Of a DNA stretch of 64,000 nt, positions 40,948 to 58,869 are shown one piece after another. The stretch is from the NCBI RefSeq assembly GCF_020536995.1, contig NC_068357.1, forward strand, positions 57,799,349 through 57,863,348, given 5' to 3'. The translations under genes were made by a program, and so were the position numbers. The notes below the pieces were generated by a model. That model had not been told where the DNA came from. It did no database searches and worked only from the letters and a program-made list of their open reading frames with translations. The stretch comes from Dreissena polymorpha (taxonomy: Eukaryota; Mollusca; Bivalvia; Myida; Dreissenidae). The stretch's first letter is position 1; every line of letters starts with the position of its first letter.

Positions 40948-41659
40948 CGATGAGAGCATCCCAATTAACAATCCTGTCAATTAACAGGCAGCATTATGAA
41001 GGAGAGGAAATATGTCAAGGTGGAGTACAGACTGATGAAGCTAGGGACAGTGCACGCAATCAGTCAATCATTTTACAACCAACCTAGGAGGTAAGTCAAA
41101 GGTTACAAAGTAGAAACCCAGGCAAAACGAGATGTTGAACTAAACTGCAGTGAACCCATGAAGGCAACATTCCAGAGTGGGACAGAGTAGAAACAGGACT
41201 TGGCTCAAAGAAAGGAGAGGTCAAGTTCCTTGGCTCCAAGTACCTCACTTCTGACTAAAGTTGATCCAATGTTCGCAACAATATTGCCTAGTGGAAAAAG
41301 GAGATGAAAACAGTACATGTTAGACGTGCTCTTATGGCGCAAAAAGGAGGAGTGCATGAACCGTATTAAAATTTAGAAATATGCAATGAAGTCTTGAAAG
41401 GCTAAACAAAATGCGAATTGCTGCTTCAGACTGAAATGTTTAAAAGTTGTTTTCCATGTCATCGTGACTCAATAAAACATATTTTACTGATTTGCATCTG
41501 AAATAAAAATAATTTCCAAAGATTTCCGAATAAGTATTTAAGTAATAGCAGTATGCACGAATAGTGAAAGCAGACCATGTATAGAGGGAAAAAATATTTT
41601 GCAAACAGTAAGATGTACAATAAATGCCAATATTGGTGTTCATTCCTGTCATTTCTAAG

Positions 41660-41930
41660 GTGTGTGTGTGGGGGGGGGGGGGGATTTTCAAATTACAGAG
41701 TTACTTTAAGGTGTTACATTTATTCCATTATAAGTTTTCAATAATTCCTCAATGAGTTTAAAAACATTTAATGCATGAACAGTATACAGGCAAATAGCTT
41801 ATTAATACTAGGCCGATTTAGCAGAAAACTTTGCTGTTCCGTGTTTCATTTTTCAAGGGGTTGGGGGGGGGAGTATTTTCAAAATACAGAGTTACGTTTG
41901 GTGTCAACCTTCTTGCATGAATAGTTTTAA
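41660..41930. repeat. Pair of direct repeats with G-runs
   Basis: Two blocks, each a G-run followed by a TTTTCAAA-like stretch and TACAGAGTTAC, lie 191 bp apart (ACAGAG at 41,695 and 41,886). The first also carries (GT)5. Probably an old tandem duplication. No gene is visible. Confidence 0.6.
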
Positions 41931-42016
41931 TCAAGTCCCATATGGGTGCATTGGAATGTTAAACGTGATGATTATATTCCTTCCCTATGTCTTTAAACGG
42001 ATATATATGTATATAA

Positions 42017-42118
42017 GCGGAATGTGTGGACGCAGATAAGCCTTAGCGGACTGCACATTCTAAAATGCGATGACACTTTACGCATATGCGTTTAGCTCAG
42101 TTTTCTCATAACGCGACT
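42017..42118 (-). mobile_element. Degraded bivalve MITE, minus orientation
   Basis: On the minus strand: GTTATGAGAAAACTGAGC, then ATGCGTAAAGTGTCATCGC and GTGCAGTCCGCTAAGGCTTA. This is the same block order as the copy at 47,806-48,055, truncated. Confidence 0.6.
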
Positions 42119-42565
42119 GAAATGCAAATGTGTCTGAAATGCCAAGCCTTGTGACGTAAATGACATCGAAACAGATACAATGTAACAACGGCCACAGATC
42201 AGGTTTGGAAATTTTGTTTGTTTCCTTTGATGAAACGACGTTGCGTTTATGCATGCAATTTCTGTATTCGACAGTACAGTTCATACACCAATCCCATGCA
42301 GAAAATCATATTCAATTTAATAAAGATTAATATTTCAAGTGAACTTCATTTATACAACAATAAAGAATCACGTGTACATATGTGTTATCAAATAAATCTT
42401 GTATTACATAGCTAAAGAGGGGAAACATAACTATTTCATCCTTTGTATGTAATAGTTCCCGATAAACAATGAGATTCTCCCAAATGTATGAGTCATTCCG
42501 CTTTGCTGCAAAAACACGATTTTCTTTAAAAAGAAACTTTCTTTTAACAAAATGTTTCATCAAAG

Positions 42566-42668
42566 GGGAAGATGACGTCCCTGGTTAGCATTTGCAGACT
42601 TCACATGTTAATCTTGGACGACAATTTATGCACATGCATTAAACCCCATTTTCCCAGAACGGCGAGGC
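42566..42668 (-). mobile_element. Degraded bivalve MITE, minus orientation
   Basis: On the minus strand: TTCTGGGAAAATGGGGTTTA, then ATGCATGTGCATAAATTGTC and a GATTAACATGTGAAGTC block. It is a second partial copy of the same family about 450 bp from the previous one. Confidence 0.6.
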
Positions 42669-43072
42669 TTAGATGTGAGATGCCTGACTATGCTTGAATT
42701 CGTTTTTGTTTCCAATGAGGGATGAAATCACAATGATTTATGAGAAGTCAATAGTGATTCGTAATGCTCTTTAGAAATAAGAATGCCACACTGATCATAT
42801 TCGATTATACACACGTCTATCATTTCTAAATTTAGCATGACATGTTTATTGCATGCAAATGCACCGATCTGGTTAGCCAAACAGGTAGTTCTACCACATT
42901 CAAATTTATTGCTGCGTTTGTATTTGATTTTATTGTTTGACTTTAAGATCGTTGTTTCAACATAATCTGATAACTTTGTGTTCAACTTTAGAAGCATTTG
43001 TAAAAAGCTTGTGAGGTTGCTTATAAAAGGTTGCAGAGTAGAATAGAGATACAAGTAAATCCATCTACAAGA

Positions 43073-46000
43073 ATGGGAGTAAGCTGTGCATTGAACTGGG
43101 GGTTTGTGTTGATATACGCGCTTCTTATATCCGGTAAATATATTAGTTAGTTGTTTAAACTTATCAACGACACATGGTACTGAATAATTCCTTAAAAATA
43201 TTTAAGCATAAATAGGAATATGACTTCAAACAGTTCATCATAATTAAATAGTGTTTGCTTCCTTTCGCGTTCATACTAAAGTGTTTTCTTCAATTGCTTT
43301 CGTATCAAAATTAATGATTCCTTAATATTAATAAAAGCACCTACTTTAAATATTATTAAATCATTACAACTTATTGTGCAACAATACATTTGTTTAAATG
43401 AGTCTGATAAAAAATCTTGTTGCTTTATCTCTGTTTAACGCAAATAAATGCAAATGTGATGTTCCGGGTGCGTAGCAATAAAACAACGAGGGATTAAGCC
43501 ATTTATATGATCGACAGCTATTGTTTTATTGGTTGATGTATTACGGGGCGCAATTTGTTTTCGATTCCAATCTAATCTGCAACAAATGATCTGATTTGTT
43601 GCATTTGTAATGATAACTCCTATATATTTTGTGGTGTCGCCAAAAATCCTGTGGGGTTGTATATTGGGTAGATTAACAACCCTTAATTGTTCTTTATAAA
43701 AAAAATCATCCATTTAGTAAAACTAAGTAATGCAAGTTGTATGCAAGTCAAGCTACATAAATGGATTTCTTTCATATATATATAATGTATTACACTTACA
43801 GTATATATTATTATCTCATTTGTTGCAGTTTTATTGTGTCAAAGCGTCTCAAGCCTTCGCTGTTACTCGTGCTTTGCAACTGGCGGCAAAAACAGATGCG
43901 AAGACTACAACACGTATAAGACCGCAATGAGCGGCAAGGGAGACCCGGAAATGAAGAAGAATTGTACGGATCCATTTGATAAAATATGCATCATAGAAAC
44001 ATTTGCAGTTCTGGGTAGGTCAATTGTTCCATATTCTTTCCTTGTACTTATATCTTATGCATACAGACAAAACGACCGGACAAACAGTTCTTTCGTAACA
44101 ATGAGCTTTAAACGATCGCCGGTTTTAGCGCACTTAAATGCAATCGTGATATTTTAAATGCAATGTATTTCAATGTTGTTGTTGTTGGCGTCCGTTGGTC
44201 TCGATGGACAATTGACTTGTGTCCTTTGGGGATGTCACATTTGGTTTCTTGTGCAGCGTTTATTGTTGCTAAAAAGATTCACTCTGGAGTGGCAGTCTCT
44301 GCAGCTCTTAACGCATATAAAGGCCGAGTCGGCTGCCGACCGAAGCAATTTTTCCCTTCATATGTTGCGCCTGTCGTTGGCAAGCTGACGGATCCTCTCA
44401 TCTCCCATCTGCTGTCCAACATGCACAGCGCCTCTACAGTTGCATCGGTAATGAGCAAACAAGCGATCCTCAGGTCGCGCTTTTTGTAGCGCAGATGTGG
44501 CCGACCTTTGGGGATTTGGTGGTTGTCCATTCGAAGCACATGGCCCCATTCCTCTCAGACGATGCTGACAGAGAAGAGTGTCCGTGCTAGGGATGGCTTA
44601 CCTCTATAGCACATCGTTATTAGTCACAAAATCACCCCATGAAATTCCGAATTCGGAGGCAGCGCATATTAAACGCGCTTAGTGTTTTCCCCTGGTGCGC
44701 GTACAATGTAAGGATTTACTTTCATAAAGAAAAGTGCATAGCATGCAGGCCTCAAACACATCTATCTTAGTGTTTGTAGTCAGCATGCTGTTATTCCACA
44801 CTCTCTTTGATAGCCTGGCCAGAGCTTTTGAGGCCTTTCCAATCTTCTGGTTTATCTCTGCATCCAGTGATTCAGTGATGGAAGATCCAATGTATGTGAA
44901 CTGGCTTACTGCCTCTTATTCATAATTGTTGATGGTTATGCGGGCTGGTTCTGCATGCTGAGCCATAACCTATGTTTTCAACAGTCCATGTAGTTCGGTG
45001 TCGGCGTGGATGATCTGAGCAGCAGCATTGACAAACACATGTCTCTGATGGTCACCTTCCGTACTTTGCGTTGTGCCTTTAGTCGAGCCATGTTCAACAG
45101 GCTGCCCTCTGACCGTGTGTGGAGATAGACACCGTTGGTTGATGTTCTGAAGGCATGCTGCAGCAGGAAAGCAAAGCAGACGCCGCTGCACATGTCGAAG
45201 GCATCTTACTAAGAGCCGTCATACTGTACTATGACTTGTATTGTCGTGGATCAGGCTCAGGGGTCCCGGTGGGCAGCCAATATTTGCCAGTACGGTTAAG
45301 AATCCATCCCTGCTGACAAGGTGGAATGCTTTGGTCAGGTCTATAAGGACCAGAAGAGGGGCTTGTGTTGCTCTCTGCACTTGTATTGCAATAGTTTTCA
45401 TAGAGATCATATCCGTGGTTGATCTCTCTTAGCGCAATCCGAAATCTTCGACAGTCTGTGCCTTCTATAATCAGGAGGGATATCCCTCTGTAATTGGAGC
45501 AGTCGCTTCTTCCGCCCGTGTTCTTGTCCCGGGTCATGATGTTTGAATCTCTCAGGTCCTGAGGTATCGCACCATTTTCGCAGCACTGAGATAAAAGGTT
45601 GTGCCGATGTTCAAGGAGCACTGTTGCCGCATTTAAGATCTTCTGGTTGTATACCACCTTTTCATGAGGGTTTTTTGCTGAGGAAAGCTTTTTATGTTTT
45701 GGTACAGTTGGTTTCAAGTAAAGTTCCAGCATGAGGGTGAGAGTTTTAATTGCAGCAAGGGCATCGTATTTGATCTGATTCTGCTTCGAGTATAGTTTGG
45801 AGAAGTGTTCCATCCACCGATCCACTTGCTTGTCCTTGTCATGGATGGTCTCGCCAGTGGCCGACTTCAGTGGAGCAGTGGTCGTCATGGCAAGGCAAAT
45901 GGCTTTCTTGATGTTATCATAAATGCCCTTAATGTTTCAAGTATCGGCGTATAGCTGGATGCTCTAAAAGAGCTGAAGCCAGTAGTCATTTGCGCATCTC

Positions 46001-48745
46001 CTTGCTAGTCTCTGCACTGCACTCATGGCATACATGTACGCCTGCAAGTTCCTATGGGTAGGGGAGTGCATGTATCTCAGATGAGTTTTGTCGCGTTTTT
46101 CTATGGCTGGAGTGATTGTGGAGGAGTAGGACTGAAATCAATAACTGTCTTAGTCTGCCCTTTTCCAAAGACTTCCATGGCAGTGTTGTGTACTGTCCCT
46201 CTGATGTGATCTCATCGCTCTTTGGCTTTGTCATCAGGATGTTCTATGCGGAAAAGCTCTTAACGGGCTAGGGTATAATGCACCACCTAGTCGGGGAATG
46301 CGGTCATGCTCACATCAATACGAAGTATTCACTCAGGCCTAGAGCGATGAACCTTCTTATGCTGAAGCATCATCTTGCAACAAATCAGCGAGTGATTGTT
46401 GTCGCAGTCAGCACTGCGAAAGGTGCGGCTAAGGAGGACACATTTCAAGGCAGATCGATAATAATCAGGTCGGGCTGATGCCATTGTTTGGATCGAGGTT
46501 TTCTCAAAGATACTTTATGCCGTGGTTTGGGCTGTAAGAAGGAGTTGGTGATACTGAGGTCATGGTATGAGCATAACTCCAGAAGTCGCTGCCCATTTTC
46601 ATTCATCTTTCCAAATGCGAATTTTCCAAGACATCTGGACCACAAGTTGTGGTCGGCGCCAATTCTGGCATTGAAGTCACCCAGCAGTACCAGGTGCTCT
46701 TCTTTGGGAATCCTGTTGATAAGCGAGTCTTGCTGGCTGTAGAACTCGTCTTTCGATGTTGATGTTGAATAACCACTGATCAGGTTGGCTGGTCCAGAGG
46801 TGATGTGGAGGCGGAGTGATAACATTATTTTTATTCCTTGGTGGCATCATCCCCAGCAGAGGACTTCGGACAGGAAAACCAAAATACATACTCTCTGTTG
46901 TCCTCAGCTCTCTTTCCTTGCCAAAAGAAGGAAACGTATTTTCCTCTAAGGGTTCCATAATTAACAAGCTGTAGTTTGTTCATGTTTCTTTGTCTTGCAT
47001 TATGTTTGTTTTAAACATCAACGCAGTTTTGTGTGTCTTTAACAATGATTCTTGAAGAAAAGTATTAGCTTTATGTTGGTTGTCCGACTGTCATATACAA
47101 TTTCAAACAAGTGCAAATACATGTTTTGTTTCACAAGCAAATCATTTACTGATAATAAAAACTACCTGGACATGCTTATGATTATTAACGTAGATGGATA
47201 GGAGTTTATTAGGTAAATATGATGGAGTAATGAATAAACACGTTTAAACTCCTTTTAAGTCCATATTTATTTCACTGATATTCAGAAAAAAACAACTGAT
47301 AACGAATGATCAATATTTGTAAGTTTTATGGCTTCATAGATCAATTTCTTTCTCGACATATTTAATAGCACCTCAATGGTATGATTCATTTATCCACTTA
47401 TAAGAAATGCTCACGTCCAAATGAGTGAACTTGTCTTACAGGTAAGCCCATACCGTATTTTGTTTAATACGAACACTATATGCCATGTGTTACAATAGCA
47501 TTTTGCACATAAATTTTCCTTTCGTTTTAAATAAGTGAATTTATTATCATTATAATATGCATAAAAACGTATTAAATATAAGAGATCACGTACTTTGTAA
47601 GAAGCATTTCCATGATGTATGTTTTAAACCCTTTTTGTCGGCAGGAGCAACAGTATCTCACATTAGAGACTGCAGTAATGACGCAAATTTTTCCTTCTCG
47701 TCGAATCTACAGAATATAAGGTAAATACAAACCTCCATCGTCGCCATTTCGAGTGCATGATTTAACCTGTAGTTTAATAACTGTGTATGATATTATATTT
47801 TAGTCGCGCTATGAGAAAAGAGGGTTTAATGCATGTGCGTAAAGTGTCGTCCCAGATTAGCTTGTGCAGTCCGAAAAGGCTAATCAGCGACGACAATTTC
47901 CAACTAAACTGGATTTTCGTCAAGAAGAGTCTGTCTTGAAACAAAAATATCAATAAAAGCGGAAAGTGTCGTCCCTGATTAGCCTGTGTGCACTGCACAA
48001 GCTAATCTGTGAAGACACTTAACTCACAAGCATTAACCCCCCTTTTCACAGCGCTTGGCTCATTTAGTTGTATCACAAAGTATAAGGTACCACATGGATT
48101 ACTTGGAGTGTTTTTTTGTACAGACTGTGTAATCGTCACAGGTCAACAAATTGGATGGGGCTATTGTGTACCCTACTTAAATGTTAATAAATCATTGGTT
48201 ATTTCATTTCTTGATTTACACGTATAAATTGATATGTTCTCAATGTGTATAGTTTTCCAGTAGAAGTCGATTTCATAATGAATTGAGTAAAGGTGTGTTA
48301 AGCTTTTGGACAAACCATCTGAAACAAACAGAAAAGTGGATCAATTGAGCATTGGTCTGGAAAAACTGGGCTTAATGCATGTACGCAAAGTGTCGTCCTT
48401 GATTATACTTTGTGCACTGTACAGGCTAATCTGGGTCGATATGTAACGCATATGCATGTAAGCCATGTATTCACAGACAAAGGTAAAATTGATACTGGTT
48501 AAGGGTTTATCGGTTTTCACGTTGTTAATTACAGGGGTGCATACTATCGTCTCTACAACCTTGACCCCACCAAGAACGAGACGGCATGTGAATGGGACGG
48601 TCAACACCTCGTATGCCTCACGAAATGTGTCAGTGACTTTTGTAACGGCCCGATTCTGGCTGAAGTTAACAAAGCTTGTGCTGCGCAGGCGATAACAATG
48701 ATCACACTTATGTCTTTTATTTGCTTTGCATTTTCGTGGCGTTAG
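43073..48745 (+). CDS. Ly6/uPAR-like secreted or GPI-anchored protein, gene B
   Basis: Four coding exons: 43,073-43,133, 43,829-44,014, 47,645-47,720 and 48,535-48,745, with the same intron phases (1, 1, 2) as gene A. Exon 3 has the same length (76 bp). The product is 177 residues: signal peptide (ALNWGFVLIYALLIS core), then ten cysteines with gene A spacing, from LRCYSCFATGGKNRCEDY to SDFCNGP, and a hydrophobic tail (ITMITLMSFICFAFSW) typical of a GPI signal. Shared blocks with A and C include HIRDCS, NETAC-WDG and CLTKC. Cell-surface or secreted three-finger protein is inferred from fold and tail. Intron 2 (3.6 kb) contains an antisense LINE and intron 3 contains small inverted-repeat elements; neither interrupts the coding exons. 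Confidence 0.9.
44180..46975 (-). mobile_element. RTE-like LINE, decayed, in intron 2 of gene B
   Basis: On the minus strand, an endonuclease segment (about 46,967-46,445) contains LVLLGDFNARIGADHNLW and NGQRLLELCSYHDLSI. A reverse-transcriptase segment (45,888-45,219) contains SDCSNYRGISLL and PLLVLIDLTKAFHLVSRDG. A C-terminal segment (about 44,540-44,280) contains WGHVLRMDNHQIPKGRPHLR. The pieces lie in several frames with stops, and the catalytic FADD box appears as FVNAA, so the copy is dead. The layout fits RTE-type elements often annotated in molluscs as craniofacial development protein 2-like; the exact clade is inference. It lies antisense to gene B. Confidence 0.8.
47806..48055 (+). 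mobile_element. Bivalve MITE, full-length copy
   Basis: Terminal inverted repeats of about 25 bp: GCGCTATGAGAAAAGAGGGT at the left and CCCCCCTTTTCACAGCGC at the right. The interior has AAAGTGTCGTCCCAGATTAG and a second AAAGTGTCGTCCCTGATTAG. There is no coding content. It lies in intron 3 of gene B. Degraded relatives occur at 39,341, 42,017, 42,566, 48,356 and 51,541. Confidence 0.8.
48356..48476 (+). mobile_element. Degraded bivalve MITE
   Basis: GGGCTTAATGCATGTACGCA, then AAAGTGTCGTCCTTGATTAT and ACAGGCTAATCTGGG. It is the second copy of the family in intron 3 of gene B and ends about 60 bp before the last coding exon. Confidence 0.65.
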
Positions 48746-51540
48746 CTTGATTCGTATTTCATTGCGTTGTAAAAAGTATACGTGGCTAAAATATCACTGC
48801 GAATAATCAAATAGTCTCAAACGAAAAAAAATCTCAAATTGATACATCGGCTAATAGTATTTTTAACAAATTGGTTATTTGCACATTAATTTAACATGCT
48901 TAGGGCACGTGAAATTAATAAGTAATACAGATTTTCGTCGGATATGCAGCAAATGGAAATCGTAAACTGAAATTACACTATTTGCTTTGAAATAGCGCCC
49001 CCAGTGTCCACTGTGCCATCCACCATTTTTTTCGTCGAAGAGTAGTTGTTATATTATGACGCAGATTGTCTCTGTGAAAAAGGTTTATAGTACGATGAGA
49101 ATATTATTTTTTTTTTAATGATCGACCTGTCATTATTGCCTTTTTTTTAAATTAATCTGTATTTTGTTGATTTTTTTGCTAAGCGGCCTATGCTTCTGAC
49201 TATGAAATGGCGCCCAAATGATTTCCGAGTATGAACAAATAGGCAATAAGATTGGTGGTATTGAGCAAGAAGCGAATTACTTAGTTCAAATATTACTTAT
49301 CCTTTAAACTACTCTTCTTTTTTAATGCATATTAGTGAAATTAGCGAAATGTTTTCTACATGTATTGTTTTGCTATCTGATTTAAATGTAATGCTATGAT
49401 GTTAATGTTTCCTAGCAATATAATGTTTTGCGAATTACTCGGGGACAATTCTGAGGTTATGAGCTCCATTGAATCGGTTGAAAACCTCTATGCTTTGCTA
49501 TGACGGTTCAAAGGCGTTGACGTTAGTTTTATTCATGTATGTGTCTCGTTTCGTGAGTGTGTGTGTGTGCGTGTTTGATGCTTTTGTTCTTCTGTAAACT
49601 GTTTTCCATTCGGCCACTTAATACAGGATTTCCGATGTGTCTTAAGCTCTCTGGAGCCGATGTTTCAGTTTGTTTATATTTGATTGCGTACCTGTTAAAA
49701 GCTTAACAAATAAAAGTTCGTGTTGTGTGTTTCTTGAGTTATGTTTTGTCAGATGTGCTGTAAATATTAGGACAAACTTTTGCACCCCTCGCATTCATCA
49801 ACGCGCCATAGAGATCTATAATCGATGAATATGTCATGTTTACTAATTTCTCAATATATACACGAATGATAAGTCATTGTGAAGCATTCATGTTCACACC
49901 ATACTTACACATTTTTACAATCAAATCACGTTGATTTGAGCCAAAAGAGATGTGTTGAACAGTACACGCGCAGCTGATAAATCGGAAACTTATTTAATAA
50001 ACAAGTGTAGTCACCACAAACGGATATTTAAATAATGGACTTGTCCAGTTATTTTGTATAACATATGTAATATAAATTCTATGCTAAAACATAAGCAACA
50101 ACATGACAGGTAAGTGAAGAAAAAACGTATATGCCAAGTTCACATGGAAGTAATCGTTACCTTGTAAGTTTATTAACATTGTATGGCAAAAATGTTGGCC
50201 ATTTTTTTTAAGTGAACACTTGCTTTAGAACCGCAATATACCCAGTACAACATAATTATGCCTTCAATTCGTCATTATCGCAAAAGAATCCAATCGTAAA
50301 CTCATACAATGAAACATGTCTAAACCGAACCCTATGAAAAGCGAATACCTTAAAAACCGAATGGCCGTGTCGGTGCGGATTGTTTGCACTCTTATTGTAT
50401 GAATTAAAAACTTATAAATCCAAGCACCGCAGCCCGACCACTTTTATCAGAAAGTTGAAACTTTTCACGCCTTAATTACCTGAATAAATCGAACAAAGTT
50501 TTTTTTTCGAGAGACGTTACACAATTCATCACACAGGACTGTATCGTCATTTTGATACAAATGACGATAGGGTAGTTCGATTGACGATCCGATGGTTAGT
50601 GGCTTTGGTAATTTTAAACATGCGAACAATATATATTTAGGTTGTGTATTATTTTATCTATAACAACGTATTGTATATAATTCATATTATTGATATATAT
50701 TACAAAAGAATGCTAGTTGTAAGACATAGTCTTGTTAGTTGTTATACATTGTAAAACCTATTATTGTTAGTTATTACTCAATTTATGTCTATAAAACCAC
50801 TACATGTGAATACGTTATTTATTAAATTTGTGTGATAAAAATGTTTGTTTTACAATTTAATATCAGTTTATGTAATACCATGTATATATACAGAAGTTTT
50901 ATTATTGAATACACGAACTAGCTAAGTTATAATTTAGGAATGTTTCTTATAAACACACGTGGGTTATTTTATTCATTTTGGAAATAATAATTGAAAAGTG
51001 CATAGTAATAAATGTTTATCGACGACATGCTATCTTCTTTGCAATCCGAATAATCGACCCGGTTCCAACGCTGATCGGTCTAGACAGGTTTCAAAGTACT
51101 TCAATAAAAATACCGTGTACACGTCCATGAAAGGCCTTATGAAAAGCTAGGACATGGACTTACAATGCGTTAGCAATCATGTGGTTTAGCTGAGATCTTC
51201 ATATTACACTGTTATGCGTTTTCAACATCAACATCAAAATCAAGACAGTGTTGTTGCCCTTTGTACCACTAAACTTAAACCCTGCATACATCTACGACCA
51301 CTAGTGTTGGAGAACACTAGTTACAGAAGGCTTGTAAACAACAAGGAAGTGGCTGCTATTGATTCACATGGAATTTATGATAACAGTTGTGTTAATTTAA
51401 AAAAGAATAAGAAACATTTAAGCAATTATGTCGAGTAGAATCTAACCGCCCTACATAGGAAACAAGAACGCGTTGAAACGATGAATCCGTACTTGACGAT
51501 TTACATCTGAGCCTCGCTTCCGCTGGAATATTTTTTTTTT
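48746..51540. other. Intergenic, no recognised gene
   Basis: Nearly 2.8 kb between Ly6-like genes B and C without a credible exon. A short (GT)n run lies near 49,553. The rest is AT-rich, unassigned sequence. Confidence 0.5.
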
Positions 51541-51670
51541 CGTTTGAAGGAAGTCTCCTCTTAGCAAAAATCCAATTTTGGCGGCAAGTGTCTTCCCTGG
51601 TCCGCACAGGCTAAATGGCTCGAAACTGTACGCAAACATACATTAATACCCGTTTTCCCATTGCGCGATG
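51541..51670 (-). mobile_element. Degraded bivalve MITE, minus orientation
   Basis: On the minus strand: GCGCAATGGGAAAACGGGTA, then GCCTGTGCGGACCAGGGAAG and TTTTGCTAAGAGGAGACTTC, the block order of the copy at 47,806. Confidence 0.6.
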
Positions 51671-52221
51671 CATATATTTCGCTGATACCGTTGAAGAAAA
51701 TCAGCACAAACATAGCGTTTACCACCGATAGATTAATTTCTTTTCGCATCAAGTGTTTCCGAACGTAGCTATTATTAAATGCATTCCTTACAAATAATAC
51801 GGTTATCTGTATAAAACATGTTAAGAACATATATAAGAAAATATAAGCTTTCAAAATGCAATGCATTATTTCATTATCGGGATTTTAACAAGTTTAGGTT
51901 TTCAACTCTCGAAATGTTTACCATGTCATAATAATCGAACGTAAAAATATTGACAGACGAACGGGAAGAGGAAGAAAAAAAGAGGTAAATACCGATGTAA
52001 ACAATTGACTGCGAATATCGATAGTGAAATCTGTTTTATCCAAGTGTAAACATAATATCACACTAGCTTAGATAAAATAACTCCGTTATCTGTCACCAAT
52101 GAACGCGACACTGCAGCATGTATATATAATATTCAGTTACGGACACACTGAACAGATGATAAAGATATAACGGATTTTTGATTATCTTTTGCTGATTATA
52201 ATATTACTTATAAGTATTATA

Positions 52222-56256
<4,035 letters not shown>

Positions 56257-57713
56257 TTGACTGAACGTGAATTGTATTTATTGTGTTGTATAAATAATAT
56301 GCTTATGCATCATTGGGTGTGTCCATAAACCATATTATGGCATTCAAATTGCATAATTAAATACATCACGTTGTATTGAGTGTTTTTTAGTTGTAAATTA
56401 ACAACGATTAGGAGTTCAGATGCGTATGAATTTATTCACGGGAACGTTAGAAGAAATGGTCTTATAGCCACGCACCAGGACGACCAAGAGTGGTTTAATC
56501 GACACGAAATAAAGATTTACAAATATAATTTTGATTCTTACATAATCGTTCGCAGAATGTTTTCATTAAATGATTCAGTTGTTAACTGTGATGTGTTGAG
56601 GTTCAGAATGTCAGTTTTGGGTTTTAAACCTTTTTTTTTTAATCACTATGTAATTTAACATTACCATTGAATTGGACAACCATTTTCTGTCAAAATATGC
56701 TTTTAAGTATATTGATGAGAATGAATTTCGTATGTCGATTCAGTTTTTTAATGCGAATAGTATGTCCAAAATCCATGGGAAATTAAGAAAAAAAATTTAA
56801 CTACAAGCTGGTAACAAATATAACAAACATACGAAATTTACAAATTCACATATTTGTTTTGTTTCAAAGGGACAATTAAGGGACTTTTTGATTGAAAAGA
56901 TTATTTGTTTTATAAAAAATTTCACAGATTCCGTAATTATAGCTATGGTAAACATAAGTGAACAAGTCAATTTCAAAGGGGCTATTATAATGTACTTCGG
57001 CTTGTAGCTGTCTTTTGGTTGAAACGTAGATTTCTTTACTATATGCGGTAAAACAGTAACTACCAATTGAATTGCAAACATTTTCATGTTTAAGGGAATG
57101 TAAACTAAAAAAACGGTTATAATAATACTAACCATTGGAGAATATAATTAAAATACCTGTTGTAAGAAGATATATCCCGGATTACACTAGATTTGAAGGG
57201 ATAAAACAGCACTAATCCTGCAGTATTACATATGCTGACCCGTTTTATACACCAATAATAGATTAGTTTAAATAATGATGGTTGATATTTCATATTGTAT
57301 CGCATTGTCGCCATTGTACTATCACAATATCGCATTGTCGTCCTCTGGATTTTAATGTGTAACCACGATGGCTCAAATGGTATTCCGTAGTAGCTACCAG
57401 CGCAGCTATTGATGTTGGAGGATAGGTTTGAAAAGTGACAATTGCATGTATTTCATTTAAATAAGTATTTTTACGTTTGGTATACACTCTAGAATCCAGT
57501 ATACCGTAATTGCTATACATGTCCTAAAATAATTCGTATCATTTTATATTCGAGTACTCATATTTGTTTATTTAATCATCTTAACAGAAATTTATAATCG
57601 TACAACAACTTTTGATACTTTCAATCACCAACGAAGGTGGCCAATATAGTAGCAATTTATGGACACATTTTATCCAATCAATGCACGGAGTCATATTATA
57701 CAGCTTATTCATC
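56257..57713. other. Intergenic, no recognised gene
   Basis: Sequence after the stop of gene C. AT-rich with no credible exon chain or RNA gene. Confidence 0.5.
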
Positions 57714-57882
57714 TGTGTATCTCATGGAGCTGCACATTTTGAGTGGTAAAAGGTCAAGGTCATCCTTCAAGGTTAAAGGTCAAAAACACAATTATCTGTA
57801 CCTGCAAAATGATAATTTTGTTTTATAAATCAAAGCGGCGAAGAAGGGGGGCATTGTTTTTCTGACAGACACATCTCTTGTT
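57714..57882 (-). repeat. Bivalve-type TGACCTTTGACCTT dispersed repeat, partial, minus
   Basis: On the minus strand it starts ACAAGAGATGTGTCTGTCAG and runs through GCCCCCCTTCTTCGCCGC and TTTGACCTTTAACCTTGAAG to CACTCAAAATGTGCAGCTCC, then breaks off. These blocks match the fuller plus-strand copy at 62,773-63,297, so this is a 5' fragment of the same family. Confidence 0.75.
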
Positions 57883-58869
57883 TAATTATATATCTGCAAA
57901 ACGCTCATCACACGTTATTGTTGATATATTGGTATAGTAAACAAACCAATTGAGGCTGATAACTTGTGTAGACTCCGTGTTTCGTAAAAAGGACGGGAAT
58001 TAATAACTGGTACTGCTCAAGTTAGAATAATATTCATTTGTAAAACTAGTATTCGTTATATTTCCTATAGGTTCTTATTACAATTGAAGCGAACCTTTGC
58101 ATGAATTTCCCCATTCTAAGGAGCTACTTTTGTTTGTTATCAATTTAGATATAACTATAATTCACTAGTGTAAGTAAGTTTGCATAGCATAACTAGTCAA
58201 CATGGACCGAGCTAGCAACAATAGCTCGCTTCACACATCTGAAAGGTTGCAATTTTTTACATCATAATTTTAACTGTGGTCAACTTTTATTGGCGCCAGG
58301 GTGCCATTACACGGTATATAAATAGGTGGTTATGATTTACTAATATTTTGTTTTGTATTTTCTTTTGTTGTTGTAGGCTCCTCTTCAAAACATCACAGTT
58401 CACAAATGCGAGTACTGTTGTTTCTTGTGCAAACTGTAATTAAATAATTAAACATATGATTTTCTAGCCTGGTTTTCATTTCAGTTTAAATATCCTTGTT
58501 AATGATAAAATATGCTGAATAATGCGAATAGGAACGTACATTGAAATGCACGCCTCTTGTCGATTTACGATTAAATATGAGCCCGGAAAGCACACTCTCA
58601 AAATACTACAAAACGAATAGAAACATAAGCGTCCAAAGTAGGACGTAATGTGTATGCATGTGCATGTAGGCTTTTACTTAACAGGCTCGTAGTTAGTCTC
58701 AAGATAAGCGCGTTTCAAATGAAAACAAGTATAAAGACCTAGCTTTTAAGTTGAACAGGATGTTGCACAGATGCAGAATACGGATCCTTAAAAACACATA
58801 ACAAGTGGTGCAGGATGCTGCTTAATGCGCATAAAGAAAGTATTCTACATTTCTTGTTGCATAGTGAAC
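57883..58869. other. Upstream region of the kringle gene
   Basis: AT-rich sequence with no gene. No promoter motif is clear enough to call. Confidence 0.4.
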
